From: Tetrahymena elliotti 4EA | Lineage: Eukaryota; Ciliophora; Oligohymenophorea; Hymenostomatida; Tetrahymenidae | DNA length: 64,000 nt | Assembly (NCBI GenBank): GCA_000231825.2 | Contig: JH720324.1 | Location: 846,717 to 910,716 of the forward strand | Direction: 5' to 3' | In this document: positions 24,164 to 36,000 of the stretch, in pieces | Layout of the letters: each line of letters starts with the position of its first letter | Numbering within the stretch: the stretch's first letter is position 1 | Made by a program: the position numbers and the translations under genes | Notes under the pieces: model-generated | What the model saw: only the letters and a program-made list of their open reading frames with translations | Databases searched by the model: none | Told to the model about the DNA's origin: nothing

Positions 24164-27100
24164 TCAGAAGTATTCAAGATCTTCAACGATATCCTCATTA
24201 TAATCAACAATTTCTTCAATTTCTTCAGAAAGAGCCTTATCTTCGTCTTTGTTATCTATTGTTGACTTTTCTTATTTGTATGATGTAGGTTTCTAATCGA
24301 ATTTTTATTAATTATTTTGAGTTGATGGGAGGGAGAAATCATTCTTTTTGTAACTGAATGGATCGTCTTTAGCTCCCAATTTATCATCCCTTGCTCCAAA
24401 TTTATCATCTTTTTTACCTAGAGGATCAAACTTTTTACCAAAAATATCTTCATTCTTAGAAGAGAAAGGATCATCTTTCTTCTTTGAAAAGGGATTTGAA
24501 ACACTTTTTTTACTTAAATCAGTGTCTTTTGGTAAGGCCCACATATCTTTTTTATCATCTTTAAGTGGCTAGAGTTGGTTAGATTTTTTACCTTTGTCAC
24601 TTAGGTCATCAAAATCTTCGAAGTCATCTAAGTAGTTGAAATCTGATTGAGGAACTTATCTTTAACTAATTGGAGGAGGTAAGTAATTTAAGTTTGCTGA
24701 TTTTTGATCTTTCTTTGTCAAATCAGCCAAAGGTTACAGGTTTGAATGCTTTTTAGTTTCAAGTGGAGAATCTTTGAGGAAATTCTTTTTATCTGCCTAT
24801 TGAGTAAATGTTTAAGGAATAGATAGCATAGCATCTTTGGTTATAATAGACTGGCTCTCTTCTTTTTTAAATTTTTAGTGTTATTCTATGCTAGGATTAT
24901 CTTACAAACTAGTGATTTAGTTCAAAGTTTATTTAGAAAATGTGCTTTTTGTTTGTAATTTTTCTTATGATTACTATTATTCCAAAGTAACCTTTGTAGG
25001 ACTTGAGTTTGTAGTTTTTTTAATAGTGAAATTCTAATTTTCATCTCCTTTTCCCTTATTAACATTAAAACTGTCTTTGCGAGATCTTTCAACTTCACTC
25101 ATAACTCTTAATCTTGAGCTGTTATTCTAATCTATTTTTTCAAAAGATTCTCTCAGCTTAGCTTCATATTTAGCAAAGTCTAGTTCTTCTCTAAATGACT
25201 CTTCAATAATATTTGCCCCACCACCTGCAGCGAAGCCTTTTCTGTCTTGACCAAAATCTTAATACATTTAAGACTTTGTGAAATCAGCCTTTTCATTAAA
25301 AATAATTTTATTGTTATAAAAATAATTTAACAAACAAATAAGTAAAAATACCTTTTCTAAGTATTGCTTATCTTAATTTTATTTGTGTTTGAATTGAGTA
25401 AAATCAATAGATGCATTTGAAATATCCCAAATATTTTCAAATTTAAATGAGTGGTTTCTCTTTTCAACCACATCAGTTTCTCTTTGATATTGTAGAATTT
25501 CTTATCTTCTTTTTTCTCTTAGTTCCTATTAATTATTCAAAAATAAGTTATGTATTTAGTTTAATTTTAATAATATTTATTTACATCAAGTTCTTATTAA
25601 ACCTAGGGTTTTAATGCAGTTGGACCTCCACCATAAGAATGACTTGCAGGAGCATTTTAGTGGTGACGATTGTACTCAAGAGGTTAACGGTAACTCATTT
25701 CATATCTTTACTTTCTTGCCTCATCTAAAAGGTCTTCATTTTCTTTATTGATTTTTCTTAGTTCTTTAATCTTTTCCTCTAATACTTCAATTTAATTTTG
25801 ATAGACCTAAATTTCATTGTTGAATTTTTTGATTCCATCTAACGAGCTTTGCTTGTATTGATCAACTAACTTCTTTTGTTCTTCAAGAGCATTTTTAAAG
25901 AAATTAACTTCCTCATCTTTTATTTTTAACTTTTGTTCTAAATTTCTAGATGAATCCTAGTCTCTTTTATATGAATCACTAACAGTTCTAATATTATCTC
26001 TTAGTTGAACTAATTCAAATTCTTAGTCCTTCTTTTAACGTTTTATTTCTATTAATTCTTCTGTAAGCTTTTTATTCTCCTCTGTAAGTTTTTTGGTCTA
26101 CTCAGTTAACTAGGCTGCAGTTTCCTATTTTATATCAAAATTATTTTTTATAATTTTATAGAATAACAAAATCTCACCTTAACCATCTTGATCTTGTACA
26201 TGTCTTCATCTAAGATTCTCTTTTTTTCAATAATTTCTAGCTTATCAGCTTCCAAATCACGATGTGCTTCTAATTTTGTGTAAGCCAAATCATTTTAATA
26301 TTTCTTTTCGATAATCAAAGCAGATTCTTCAGCTTTTTTAATCTTTTCTTTAAGTTCCTACTCTAAATTTTCAATCTTTTGCTTTTGAATTTTGAGTGTT
26401 TCCTCATTCAAGATTCTTTACTTATCTATTTCATCTTCTCTCATCCTTAGAAGTTCAAAATCTTTCAAAATTCTTTATCTATGATCATGATTAATTGATT
26501 CAATTTCCTTCATTTTGTTTGTGCATTTCTCTATTGTATCTTTTTCCCTATCTCTAAGCTTATTGAGTCTATCCATATAACCCTTTTCGAGTTCCTCCCT
26601 ATATTCACTCATCATTTTACGATATTTTTCTTACTCCTCCATTCTGACAGCTGCCATTTCAAATTCTCTAATTCTAACAACTTCAGCATTCATTTCAGCC
26701 TTTAATCTGTTTTCAAATTCCCTCTTAAATCTTATTTAATTTAAACAAAAATATAAAAAATTTGAAGAAAGCAAACAAACAAGCAATTTTAAATAAATCT
26801 GCATAGAAAAATCAAATAAATACCTCTAAAGTCTTTCTTCAATTTCAAGAGCAGGAGTGTTGATTTCTTGTACCTTCTCACGATACTTATGATCAACTGT
26901 ATTAAGACGTTACTCCAAATTAAAAATAGCATCAGCGTGCTCTGTCTAAGTAGCACAATTAGTTTTTGGTACATTTCTAACATTGTTTAGATATGTTTCA
27001 ACCATAGTTTCTAAAATTGAAACTTTAGGATTGTCAGCATTTTTGCAATTCATAATATCAAGTATTTCAAATTTTTATAAAATCTTATTAGCAAATCCAC

Positions 27101-27374
27101 TTTCTGGTTAGAAAATGCTATTTGAATAACTAAAATCATTTTTATCAAAATACTCACAAACTATACTTGCCATTACTCTCATGAGTAAAGCCTTGTGTTG
27201 GTTCTTTTCATCATAAATTTTTTACTAAACTTGCTAAACTTTCTATGATTTAACTAACTTTTCAATCATTTTATGTCTCATCTAAGCCTTAACAGAGTTC
27301 AACATACCTGTATCACTAAAAAGATGAAACAGTTTCTCCTTATATTATTCATTATTTTCTTCTCCTTACTCCAT
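24164..27374 (-). CDS. OFD1: OFD1-like centriole/basal-body protein
   Basis: Five exons on the minus strand: 27374-26824, 26730-26178, 26124-25585, 25525-25352 and 25288-24164, giving 980 residues and closing in frame. The N-terminus holds a LisH motif (LFHLFSDTGMLNSVKAQMRH, about residues 15-34). A segment with SIVCEYFDKNDFSYSNSIF followed by QPESGFANKI matches the characteristic second part of the OFD1 N-terminal domain. Several hundred residues of coiled coil follow (EIEERLQRY, EMAAVRMEEQEKYRKMM), then a low-complexity tail. OFD1 caps centrioles and basal bodies and is needed for distal appendages and ciliogenesis. The tail (about 855-935) has NPF, two DPF motifs and a DPL in a Lys/Asp-rich repeat, and the protein ends acidic (EDLEYF). 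The family match is strong because both N-terminal blocks and the coiled-coil layout agree. Confidence 0.85.
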
Positions 27375-28138
27375 TTTATTTAAAATATCTCCTTACAAAT
27401 ATTGATTTAATATCTAATTGGTTTAATTAACAGATTTGGAAATATAGATAAATAATTAATTTTTTTGAATTTTATTTTCCTCATAATCAAACACTATTTT
27501 TCTTTATAAACTAGCTAATTTATTAACTAATTGATTGATAAATAAATAGATTGATTATTCCTATATACATAATTACTATCCAATATTCACTGCCTTTAAA
27601 TTGAAATTGAAAATCTGCATCCAAAAATTAAATTAAAAATTCATCAATAATAACATAAAGTATTTTTATTCATTCATTTTGCTTTCAAACGATATGAAAC
27701 TTGCTTATTAATTAATATCTTTATTCATTTTCTTTTTATTTTTAAATATCTTTGAGATTCATTAATTGATTTAAATTCGAACTCTTTACAACAATTATTT
27801 TTAATTAACAATTTCTGTTTTTCATCAAAATTAATTATTAATCAACAGCCCTTCATTTAATTTTAATTTGAATTTTGCTGACCGATATTTTTTAATTTAC
27901 AATAAATCTATTAATAAATATTTTAATGAGTTTTATTACATTAATTCTGTAAAAATCTAAAAAACTTTTCTGTTTATTTTTTAATTTTGAAAAACAATAG
28001 ATTTATTTAATTAAAATTAATTTTTAATTAAAATGAATAAAAAGAATCATAAATTTTATAAAAATATTTAAATATTAAATGATGATTAAGAAAATCCAAA
28101 CAAATATATAAAAAATAAATGTATCAAATATTAATTTA
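27375..28138. other. Spacer between OFD1 and VWA-Hint genes
   Basis: AT-rich spacer of about 760 bp. It must contain the OFD1 promoter and the 3' region of the VWA gene. No other feature is recognised. Confidence 0.5.
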
Positions 28139-30133
28139 TCAACATTCTTATATACCAATAACTTAGTTAGTATATTTATCACGTTTTGTTTATTGCTAAT
28201 TAACAATCACTTATCCTTCTCTGAATCCTAACAGCTTAGATAAATCCTCAACAATTTTATATGTACCATAGTAAGCATGCTAGGCAACGGGTTCTGATAT
28301 ATTATGAGCTAAGGCTATACATTCAATACCTTCAATACTCATAGAATGGCCATCCTCAAGTAAAAAGCTATAAACTGCATCAGCTTATTCAACAATTATC
28401 TAACCTAATGATGAAGGGAACTACCACTATTGTTCATTAAATATACGAACAGGATGCCAAGAAGTAATTAAGAGATTACCTAATTTAACAAAAGTATGAG
28501 TATTCGCTTCACATAAAGTTTTTACTACACATAGTACTTTAACTGCTTTATCTCCTAATCTAGGACAAACTACCATATCTCCTTTTCTAATATCCTCTAC
28601 ATTCTTAAATTAATTATTTTATAATAAAACCTTGCATTTTCCATGTATACATCCACCACTAACATCATAAAAATCACTTAAGTCTACTAAATCATAAAAC
28701 TTAGCATAAAGTTAATTAGCATCATTAATAAATGCAGATTTAAATTTATTTCCACAAAAAATCTTATCTGTAATTTCTCTAATTTTCTTGAATAAGATGC
28801 TGCCATAGTTCTAAAGACTTTTGTCTTTAAAATTGGTGCATTGCTACAAAAAGTGAGCTTGACAAAGTGATGGTAGATAGTTAACTCCCCAATTTTTAAA
28901 GTGATCTTAATTAGAGAGAGCAAGTCTGACTTCTCCTTGTAAATCTTACTAAATACATTCTAAGTAGCTTACAATAGCATCATTTTCTTTAACTTTTTTC
29001 TAAATTTCAGCTTAAAGATCATCAATATTCTTAATAGCTCTATCCTAAAAGCCTGTATTCATTCTTAATAAGCTCTATTTAATCTTTTCAACAAATAATA
29101 AACGGACTAAATGACATTCATCATCTATCATTGCATTTTGAACTACTTAAACATCTTTTTTTTAAATTGTTTCTATATCTTATGGATTATCTCCTACAAA
29201 TAATTTGTATTTAAGAGTGTAACTTATTTTGACATCAGATAATTTCCTATATTATTAAGGTTATATCTTTAGAATTAAATCCTTTGTCTATCCATATCTG
29301 ATAAGTCCTAAATTTAAGTCCATAGTTGTGTTTTTATTTGTTTTTTTAGCCTAATAAGACTAACTTTGCATGACTCCTTCACCCTCAAAAATATAACCCT
29401 CTGATAATTATAAATTCAAATGAACTTTGTTTGCCATAGTTGATAGAATATTAGCCAAAGCATTAGAAAATACTGTTCCAAGCATGGTACAATCAGAAAT
29501 ATAAGAAAATATTCCATTAGTTTCTTGAGATAATTCTAACATCAAATCAGTATCCAAATCATTACCAAACCCAAAAGTAAAAATTGAAAAATCGATGACT
29601 GGATTTTATTCTTTCCATCTTCTAAGCATTTCTGTATGTCCTGTTGCAGGAATCATAGTAGGTTTTCCATCAGTAAAAAGGAAAATGCAAACATTTTAGT
29701 TAGGTCTGAATCCCTTTTTAATAACCTCAAGACAGTCTTAGAGACCTCCCCAAATATTAGTTTAGCCGCCAGCCCACATCTTGTCAATTTCGGCAAAAGC
29801 AATATTCTTACCTTAATCATCCATTTCTGTTAATTCAAAGTATATTTTAGAGTGAGTACTAAATCCCACTAGAGATAATCTATCTTCTTAATTTAATGAT
29901 GATGCTATGGTCTTTACTGTATGTTTAACTAAGTCTAATGTAGTCATTTCAGACTCCTTTTTACTTTCATTCTTTTAATGGATCATTAACTTAGATCCCA
30001 TTGATAAAGAACCATCTACTAAACAAACAATATTACAAGGATGTCTTTCTAAATCATCAGGAGGTATAACACTCAATCTAACATAGTTATTAGTTTGACT
30101 TAATTGAACATCTAGTTTAATGTTTTTTTCCAT
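28139..30133 (-). CDS. VWA domain plus Hint (Vwaint-type) protein
   Basis: Single exon, 664 residues. Residues ~30-220 form a von Willebrand factor A domain with a full metal-binding site: DGSLS at 40-44, the Thr in GGQTNIWGG, and the Asp in LFTDGKPT. A middle domain of about 250 residues follows. From Cys495 (SGGCIHGKCKVLL) to about 615 there is a hedgehog/intein (Hint) fold with VEDIRKGDMVVCPRLG and LLITSWHPVRIF, as in the Pfam VWA/Hint families. Hint domains use the first Cys for self-processing by thioester formation. Here the block B-like Thr-His and a late His-Asn pair (610-611) are present, but the residue after Asn is Ile, so cleavage is more likely than splicing. The tail ends in a Gln-rich stretch. 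No signal peptide is seen, so it is probably cytosolic. Confidence 0.85.
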
Positions 30134-30910
30134 TTATTTTAAATGTTTTAATATTACCTAAAATTAGAATCTTTATTTTTTATTCTTGCTTAAGTATAAA
30201 TAACAAAATTTTATTTGATTTATATTCTACTAAGATCTAAGCTTTTAAATACAGTCACATAAAGTATCAAAAAATATAAATACTCTTCAGAAACGAATAT
30301 TTCTATCAAAAATATTCTGTCTATTTTATCATTTTTTGCATTATAAATTTTCTTATTAATAAGTAAATTTCTTATCAATAAATATATTATATCTCTATCT
30401 ATCTATTGATTAGTCTCAAAAAATAAACTTGAATCATTAGAATTTTTATTTTATTTAAGTTTATTTATTTATTTTTTATGTTTCTTTATCATGTTAGCTT
30501 ATTAAAATAAGGAGGGTTTAAGATTAATATTGTAAATGTTAAAATAAATTAAAAAATTATAGAAAAAATTAAATTACAAATTTGTTTAAAATATTAATTA
30601 AAAAAATGTATGAATTAAATGAGAATATATATTAAATTAATAAGAACTTTAAAAAAATTTTCAGTATTTAAGAATGATACATTTTTAAATTTTCTGTCCA
30701 AGTTAAAGTGAATTTCAAAATTTTTTAAAGAGATTTATCATTCATTATTCATAAATAAATTAAAACTTAAATTTTATTTGAATTTGAGATATTTATAAAA
30801 TATTTTTGGGTACTAGAAATTAATTCAATATTGAATGAATAAGCTAATTAATAAATATTTTTAAATTTTTTTAGTTTATTCCTTTATTTCAAAGACTTTT
30901 TTGACTTAGA
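30134..30910. other. AT-rich intergenic region
   Basis: About 780 bp between divergent genes (VWA-Hint on minus, LRR-like on plus). A short ATCT tract lies near 30391-30406. No gene is seen. Confidence 0.6.
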
Positions 30911-32104
30911 ATGTACTCCAAAAAATATTTGAAGCTTTTAAGCTAGTTAAGCAACGAAGAACAAGCAAAATATTTAATTAATATAAATTCAAATTAAGAA
31001 AATGAGTTGAAACCAGCATTCTAAAATATCTTAAAATATTGGTTTCAAATTTATGGGGAAGATGAGAAAATGACTTTTCAACAATTTTATTATTTTTGGA
31101 GTAGAAATACTGATAAACAAGCTGATAAAGAGCCTGAACATATTTCCAAAAATTTCTTTACTCGCCATGCAAGAAAAGGGAATATTGATTGGGATTTATA
31201 AAGTTTTCTTTCATATTTTGCAGAGAAAAGTTCTCAACGCCCTAATCTAGTTCTAAGAATGTTATTATGCCATGATTTTGATTATACTCTAAGAAAATTA
31301 GAGAATGAAATCATCTTATAAAATGATTATGGATCATAAAAAGTATAAGAAGAAAAGGATTTAAAATTATTCTCTAAAAGAATGGACTGTCATAAAATAT
31401 CTTTAATTTCGAAGTAAAATTCATATTATATGTTTAAAATGTTTTTTAATAAGTTTTTATCTAATTATAAGAATAGAAGATGCTTCTTTTTACAATCTAT
31501 TTCTATCAAAAATTAAAAGTATTACCTATTTATATGAAGGATATTAGTAATTTCGACTATTTAATTTTACAAATTGATTTTATAATTGTTAAAACTTAGT
31601 GGTATTTTAGTAATGGAAGAGTATTTAAAGCTTTTAAGTTTTCATAAAAATCACTTATAAAGAATAGATATTAAGCCTTTAAAAGTTGTTAGCTTTATTA
31701 GAGTTAATTATGATGAAATCAATGAACTTTCTAAAATATTACTTTAGATAACTCAAATATCTATTTTAGATTTAAATTTAAATATTAAATTCGTTAAACA
31801 AAGGTGAGTCTTCTTATTCTTATGTATTTTAGAAATATTAAAATATTTCTTTAATTTATTTAGTTCTCAAATGAATGAATTAAATTGGATATCTTACAAA
31901 AATAAAGCTAGATTATCTATTTAGAACTTAAATAAAGCTCTATAAATAATTATATAATATAATGCCAATCTCAGCCACTTTAAATATAAATTAAAAATTC
32001 AAGAGTAAACAAACAAATCTATTTCTAGTTTATTATTTTAAACTTTTACTTTAATATTCTAGAGATGTATTTACAAAGGAAGAATAAAAGCAATTAACAT
32101 ATGA
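30911..32104 (+). CDS. Small LRR-like protein
   Basis: Three exons (30911-31518, 31600-31803, 31864-32104), 350 residues, closing in frame at TGA 32102. The first ~170 residues are a helical, charged domain of unknown type (FQQFYYFWSRNTDKQADKE). The second exon ends in an LRR-like strand (ISILDLNLNI) and is a symmetric phase-2 exon like those of the other LRR genes here. The chosen introns avoid TGA 31535 and are GT...AG. A further open stretch at about 32138-32466 with LRR-like sequence may be a continuing exon, in which case the true 3' end lies downstream. Function unknown. Confidence 0.5.
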
Positions 32105-33022
32105 TTTCAGTAAGGTACCTATTAAGCAAAAAATCTTACTTTTTTTTTAAGCCTCTCAAAAAGCTTAGAATTATTTAAATTTTAGAAAGGAAGTATATTG
32201 GGATTGTTTAAAAATCTTGTATGTAAATTAACAATAACCTCAAAAAGACTATGATGGTCAATCTAAATTGTGATTTTGATATTTAAAGAAAAACAATTAT
32301 TTTTTCGTAATTATCTACTTCAATAAATTCCATCTTTTTCATCTTAAAATATTAATAGGTATTAAATTCATTTTATGCTTTTCTAAATACAAAATGCTAT
32401 TATAAATTTACAATAGGAATTATAATGTAGCAGTAAAGATTAAAACAATCATATTAAAATTAATGATAATAATATTAAGCTTTGATTTCTTCAAAAGTAT
32501 TACTCGCAGTCTTTGAAGTTCTACTGATTGCTAATTCTAATTAAAAGAGGAATTTATTTAAGAAATTAATCTTTTTAAATGGACAATAGTTAATGAGAAT
32601 CTAATCATTTAGAATGTTTTTTTTAGAGAGACTTTAATTAGCTTATTTATTAAAATATAAAAATAATTTTAATTCTTATTTATTATTTACTTTGTATGAT
32701 ATGTTTAAAATATATTTAAAAGAATAATTCAAAAAAATTTAAATGATGACAAAGGTTAATTAATATTCATAAGGTATAATAGAGATTCAGAAAAACTCTT
32801 AAAATACTACATTTTAATAGGGCATTTGCTTGAAATGAAGTATACCAGTAACTATGTTATTGATTTTTAATTGATATTTAATTTATCATTTTTAATGATG
32901 TTTTATCTTTTTTTAAAAGTTTTAGTTTTTGATAGAAAATTGAAAACAATAATTTAAATTGATAGCAAAGTAGAAATATCTGAGTACACTTAATTAATTG
33001 ATTCAGAATTTTTAAAAAATAA
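32105..33022. other. Unassigned region with a possible LRR exon
   Basis: A frame open from about 32138 to TGA 32464-32466 on the plus strand gives ~110 residues with LRR-like strings (NNNLKKTMMVNLNCDFDI). It could be a missed exon of the gene before it or a relic. The rest, to 33022, is AT-rich without a convincing gene. Confidence 0.35.
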
Positions 33023-36000
33023 ATGAACCAACACTATATCTAAAAGCAAAAGGAATTTTAAGATGCCTAAAAGCTGACTCAGCAAGAAATATATGAATTG
33101 CAAGAAAGATAAAAATATGAGGCAATTTACTCTCCAAGAACTTCTCTTAAAAGAAAAAGGGATGAGGAAGCTAACTTACTTAGCGAGATTCTACTTAAAT
33201 TAGATCCTTTTACATTGAGTATTTTAAAGAATGATTTTGAAGCCGCAGGAGGAGAATTAAAAGTAAATGAGTTTGTTATTATGATGAGACATCATTTATC
33301 TGATTGGAAGCAAGATTTAACAAATAGGGAAAGGAAATTAAATATGTAAGTGATTATTATTAGATCATTTGCAATTTATTAAAATTTATTATTTTTAGTT
33401 GTTTGTCTAATTTCTTTGAGTAGGTGGATATGAATCTCAACGGGCTTCTTGCATGGGATGAATTATCAAATTTTGTGATGGGGAAATCAGTGTCATTGAA
33501 TAATAAAAGGAAAGATGTAGTAAAGTAATATACCAAATAAGAAGTTGATGTGAATTATAAAGTGAAATCAAGTCTAATTAAAAAAGTCATTTATATTGAT
33601 GATCTTGATAAAGTTGCTTTCTTTGAAGAAGGATCTTGTATCATTCAAATTTTTAATCACATTGATGGAACAATAGCTCCAAAACCTCTAAAAATTGAAC
33701 CAGATGATTATTTGATTAATTCTACCAGTATTAAAAAAGATAACTAAGATTTATATTATATTGATGAAAAAGTTATTCAAATCAAAATGGTCACTCACAT
33801 ATTAGATGCCATATACATTTCTGATTCCAAGCATAAGTGCTTGATGGTTTCAACTACTGATAAATTTGTTCGTGCTTATAAGTAATTTAATTAATTCATT
33901 ACATGTTTTTTTGTTTATAAAAATACTTTCTCAAAAAGTAAATATTTATTTACTCTTCAATCCAATTCTTTTCATTTTTAATTTTGAAGGATATGTATAT
34001 TTTGTTAAATATTGATATCAAAATAAAAAGTTCATTTTTTATCTTTGATTTATTTATGCATTTTATCAATTGATTTATCTATCTATAAATTAATATTTTA
34101 AAATTGTTTGCTTATTAGCAAAAAGGAAGACGATTTTAAAATATAAAGCATATTTAATTTAACATACAGTATTTTTACTTTTTAAAAACTAATCATTTAT
34201 TGAGAATTAAGTATTTGATTAGAATTTTTTGAAATACAAATAATATTGAAAACTATTACTTAATTCCTTAAATAGGGTTTAAAGCTTCCTTCATATTTAA
34301 CATAGGATGCTTTGATCTATTGTATCAGTTAAAGTGATACTTTTGATAATAAATTAGTCTTTTTTAAAAAATAAATTTAAACATTTAGAATTTGATAAAA
34401 AGAAATGCCTTAATGTTTTAAAACATAATTTTATTGAAAAATAATTAGAATACTTAATGGAGGGTTTGTTCCACTAACAGAAATAAGAAATAACACTTTA
34501 ATAAAAGAATAGATGCTTTTTAAGCATGAAGTTAACTGCATGAGTTGGGATGAATCTAGAGAAATTTTATTTTGTGGAGAACTTGATGGAAGTATTGAGC
34601 TATGGAATTTAAATAAACTCTATTAAGATAAAGATGATTAAGGAGAGAGATCAAAAAAGAAGGGTGATACTAATAATTTTTTTTAATTTTAAAAGAACAT
34701 AGTCCTTTCGGGAGGACATAATGATATTATAACAAGCTTGATATGTCTTCCCAAGCTTTAATTCATGGTTTCAGCTGGGTTAGATTGCAAAATTAATCTT
34801 TGGGATACCATTGAAAATAAGATAAAATTTACTTACAAAGGACATACCAGAGGAATCACTTCACTAGCATTTGACCCTGCTACTATATTATTGTTTTCAG
34901 CAGGTTTTGATCATTGGGTAAAAATAAATAACTAAATTTGAAAACATAAAATTTTATCTGATAAAATAAATAGATCGGAGTTTGGAATCCCTACACTGAA
35001 CATATGGTGTACAAAATTTCTGATTTTAGAAATTCTCTTCAGCATATTATTGTTATTGAAGGTTCAAATCAACTTATCTCATTAGATATCAAAGGAAATG
35101 TAAAAGTCAGAGACATTCAAAAATTCAAAGAAAAATAAAATTTCTCAATCTAGTAAGACGAGCATGGATTTAACTTTAATCCAGTATATTTTACCTGTAT
35201 CAAATCAACATCTTTAAAGTTAATTTTTTGTGGCTAATCTATTGCTGCTTACAATTATGACTATGGATTTAATCCTAATGTATGTGATGATCTAAAACCT
35301 TTATGCTGCATTATGAATACAAGGTAGATCAAATTTTACACTCCAGCAGGTATAAAAAATAAATTTTGACTTATTTTATTTATTCTAATGTAAAATTTAA
35401 TTGCTAAATATTAATTAAAGAGGATTTTTTATTTTATATCAAAATGCAGATAGGGCTGTCCTGTCCTTGGCGTTGATTAAATAATACCTTTAAAATAACA
35501 AATTCATTTATTCTTTTTTAACAATTATAGGACCTAGACTTAAAGTGTGGTGTGGTCTAACAGGTGAGGTAGATAAAATATTTTTAGATATGAGTTAAGA
35601 ATATTCAGAAATAACAGCATTTTGCCTTGATAGTTTTGAAAAAAGAATGATTATTGGTGATAAAAAGGGATATGTAAATTCATTTAATTGTGAAAATGGA
35701 GCTAAAATAAAATCTCATCCTAAACATTCTGCTCCAGTAATTTTTATAAAAGATTGTTTAGAGTTAGGGTTAGTTATTACAGTTTCAAGTGATAACATTA
35801 TCAATATTGTCAGTAATAATTATGATGATGAGAAAGATTCTCTTTTGAGATCTATAAAGTTACTTGATCATTACATAACCTGCATTGATATTTACATAGA
35901 GTATAATTCTATTGTCTTAGGATTTTATACAGGTTAAGTTGGATTCTTTGATATGAACTCAGGAAAATTTCTAGGTTAATACTCAGATAAATTATCAAAC

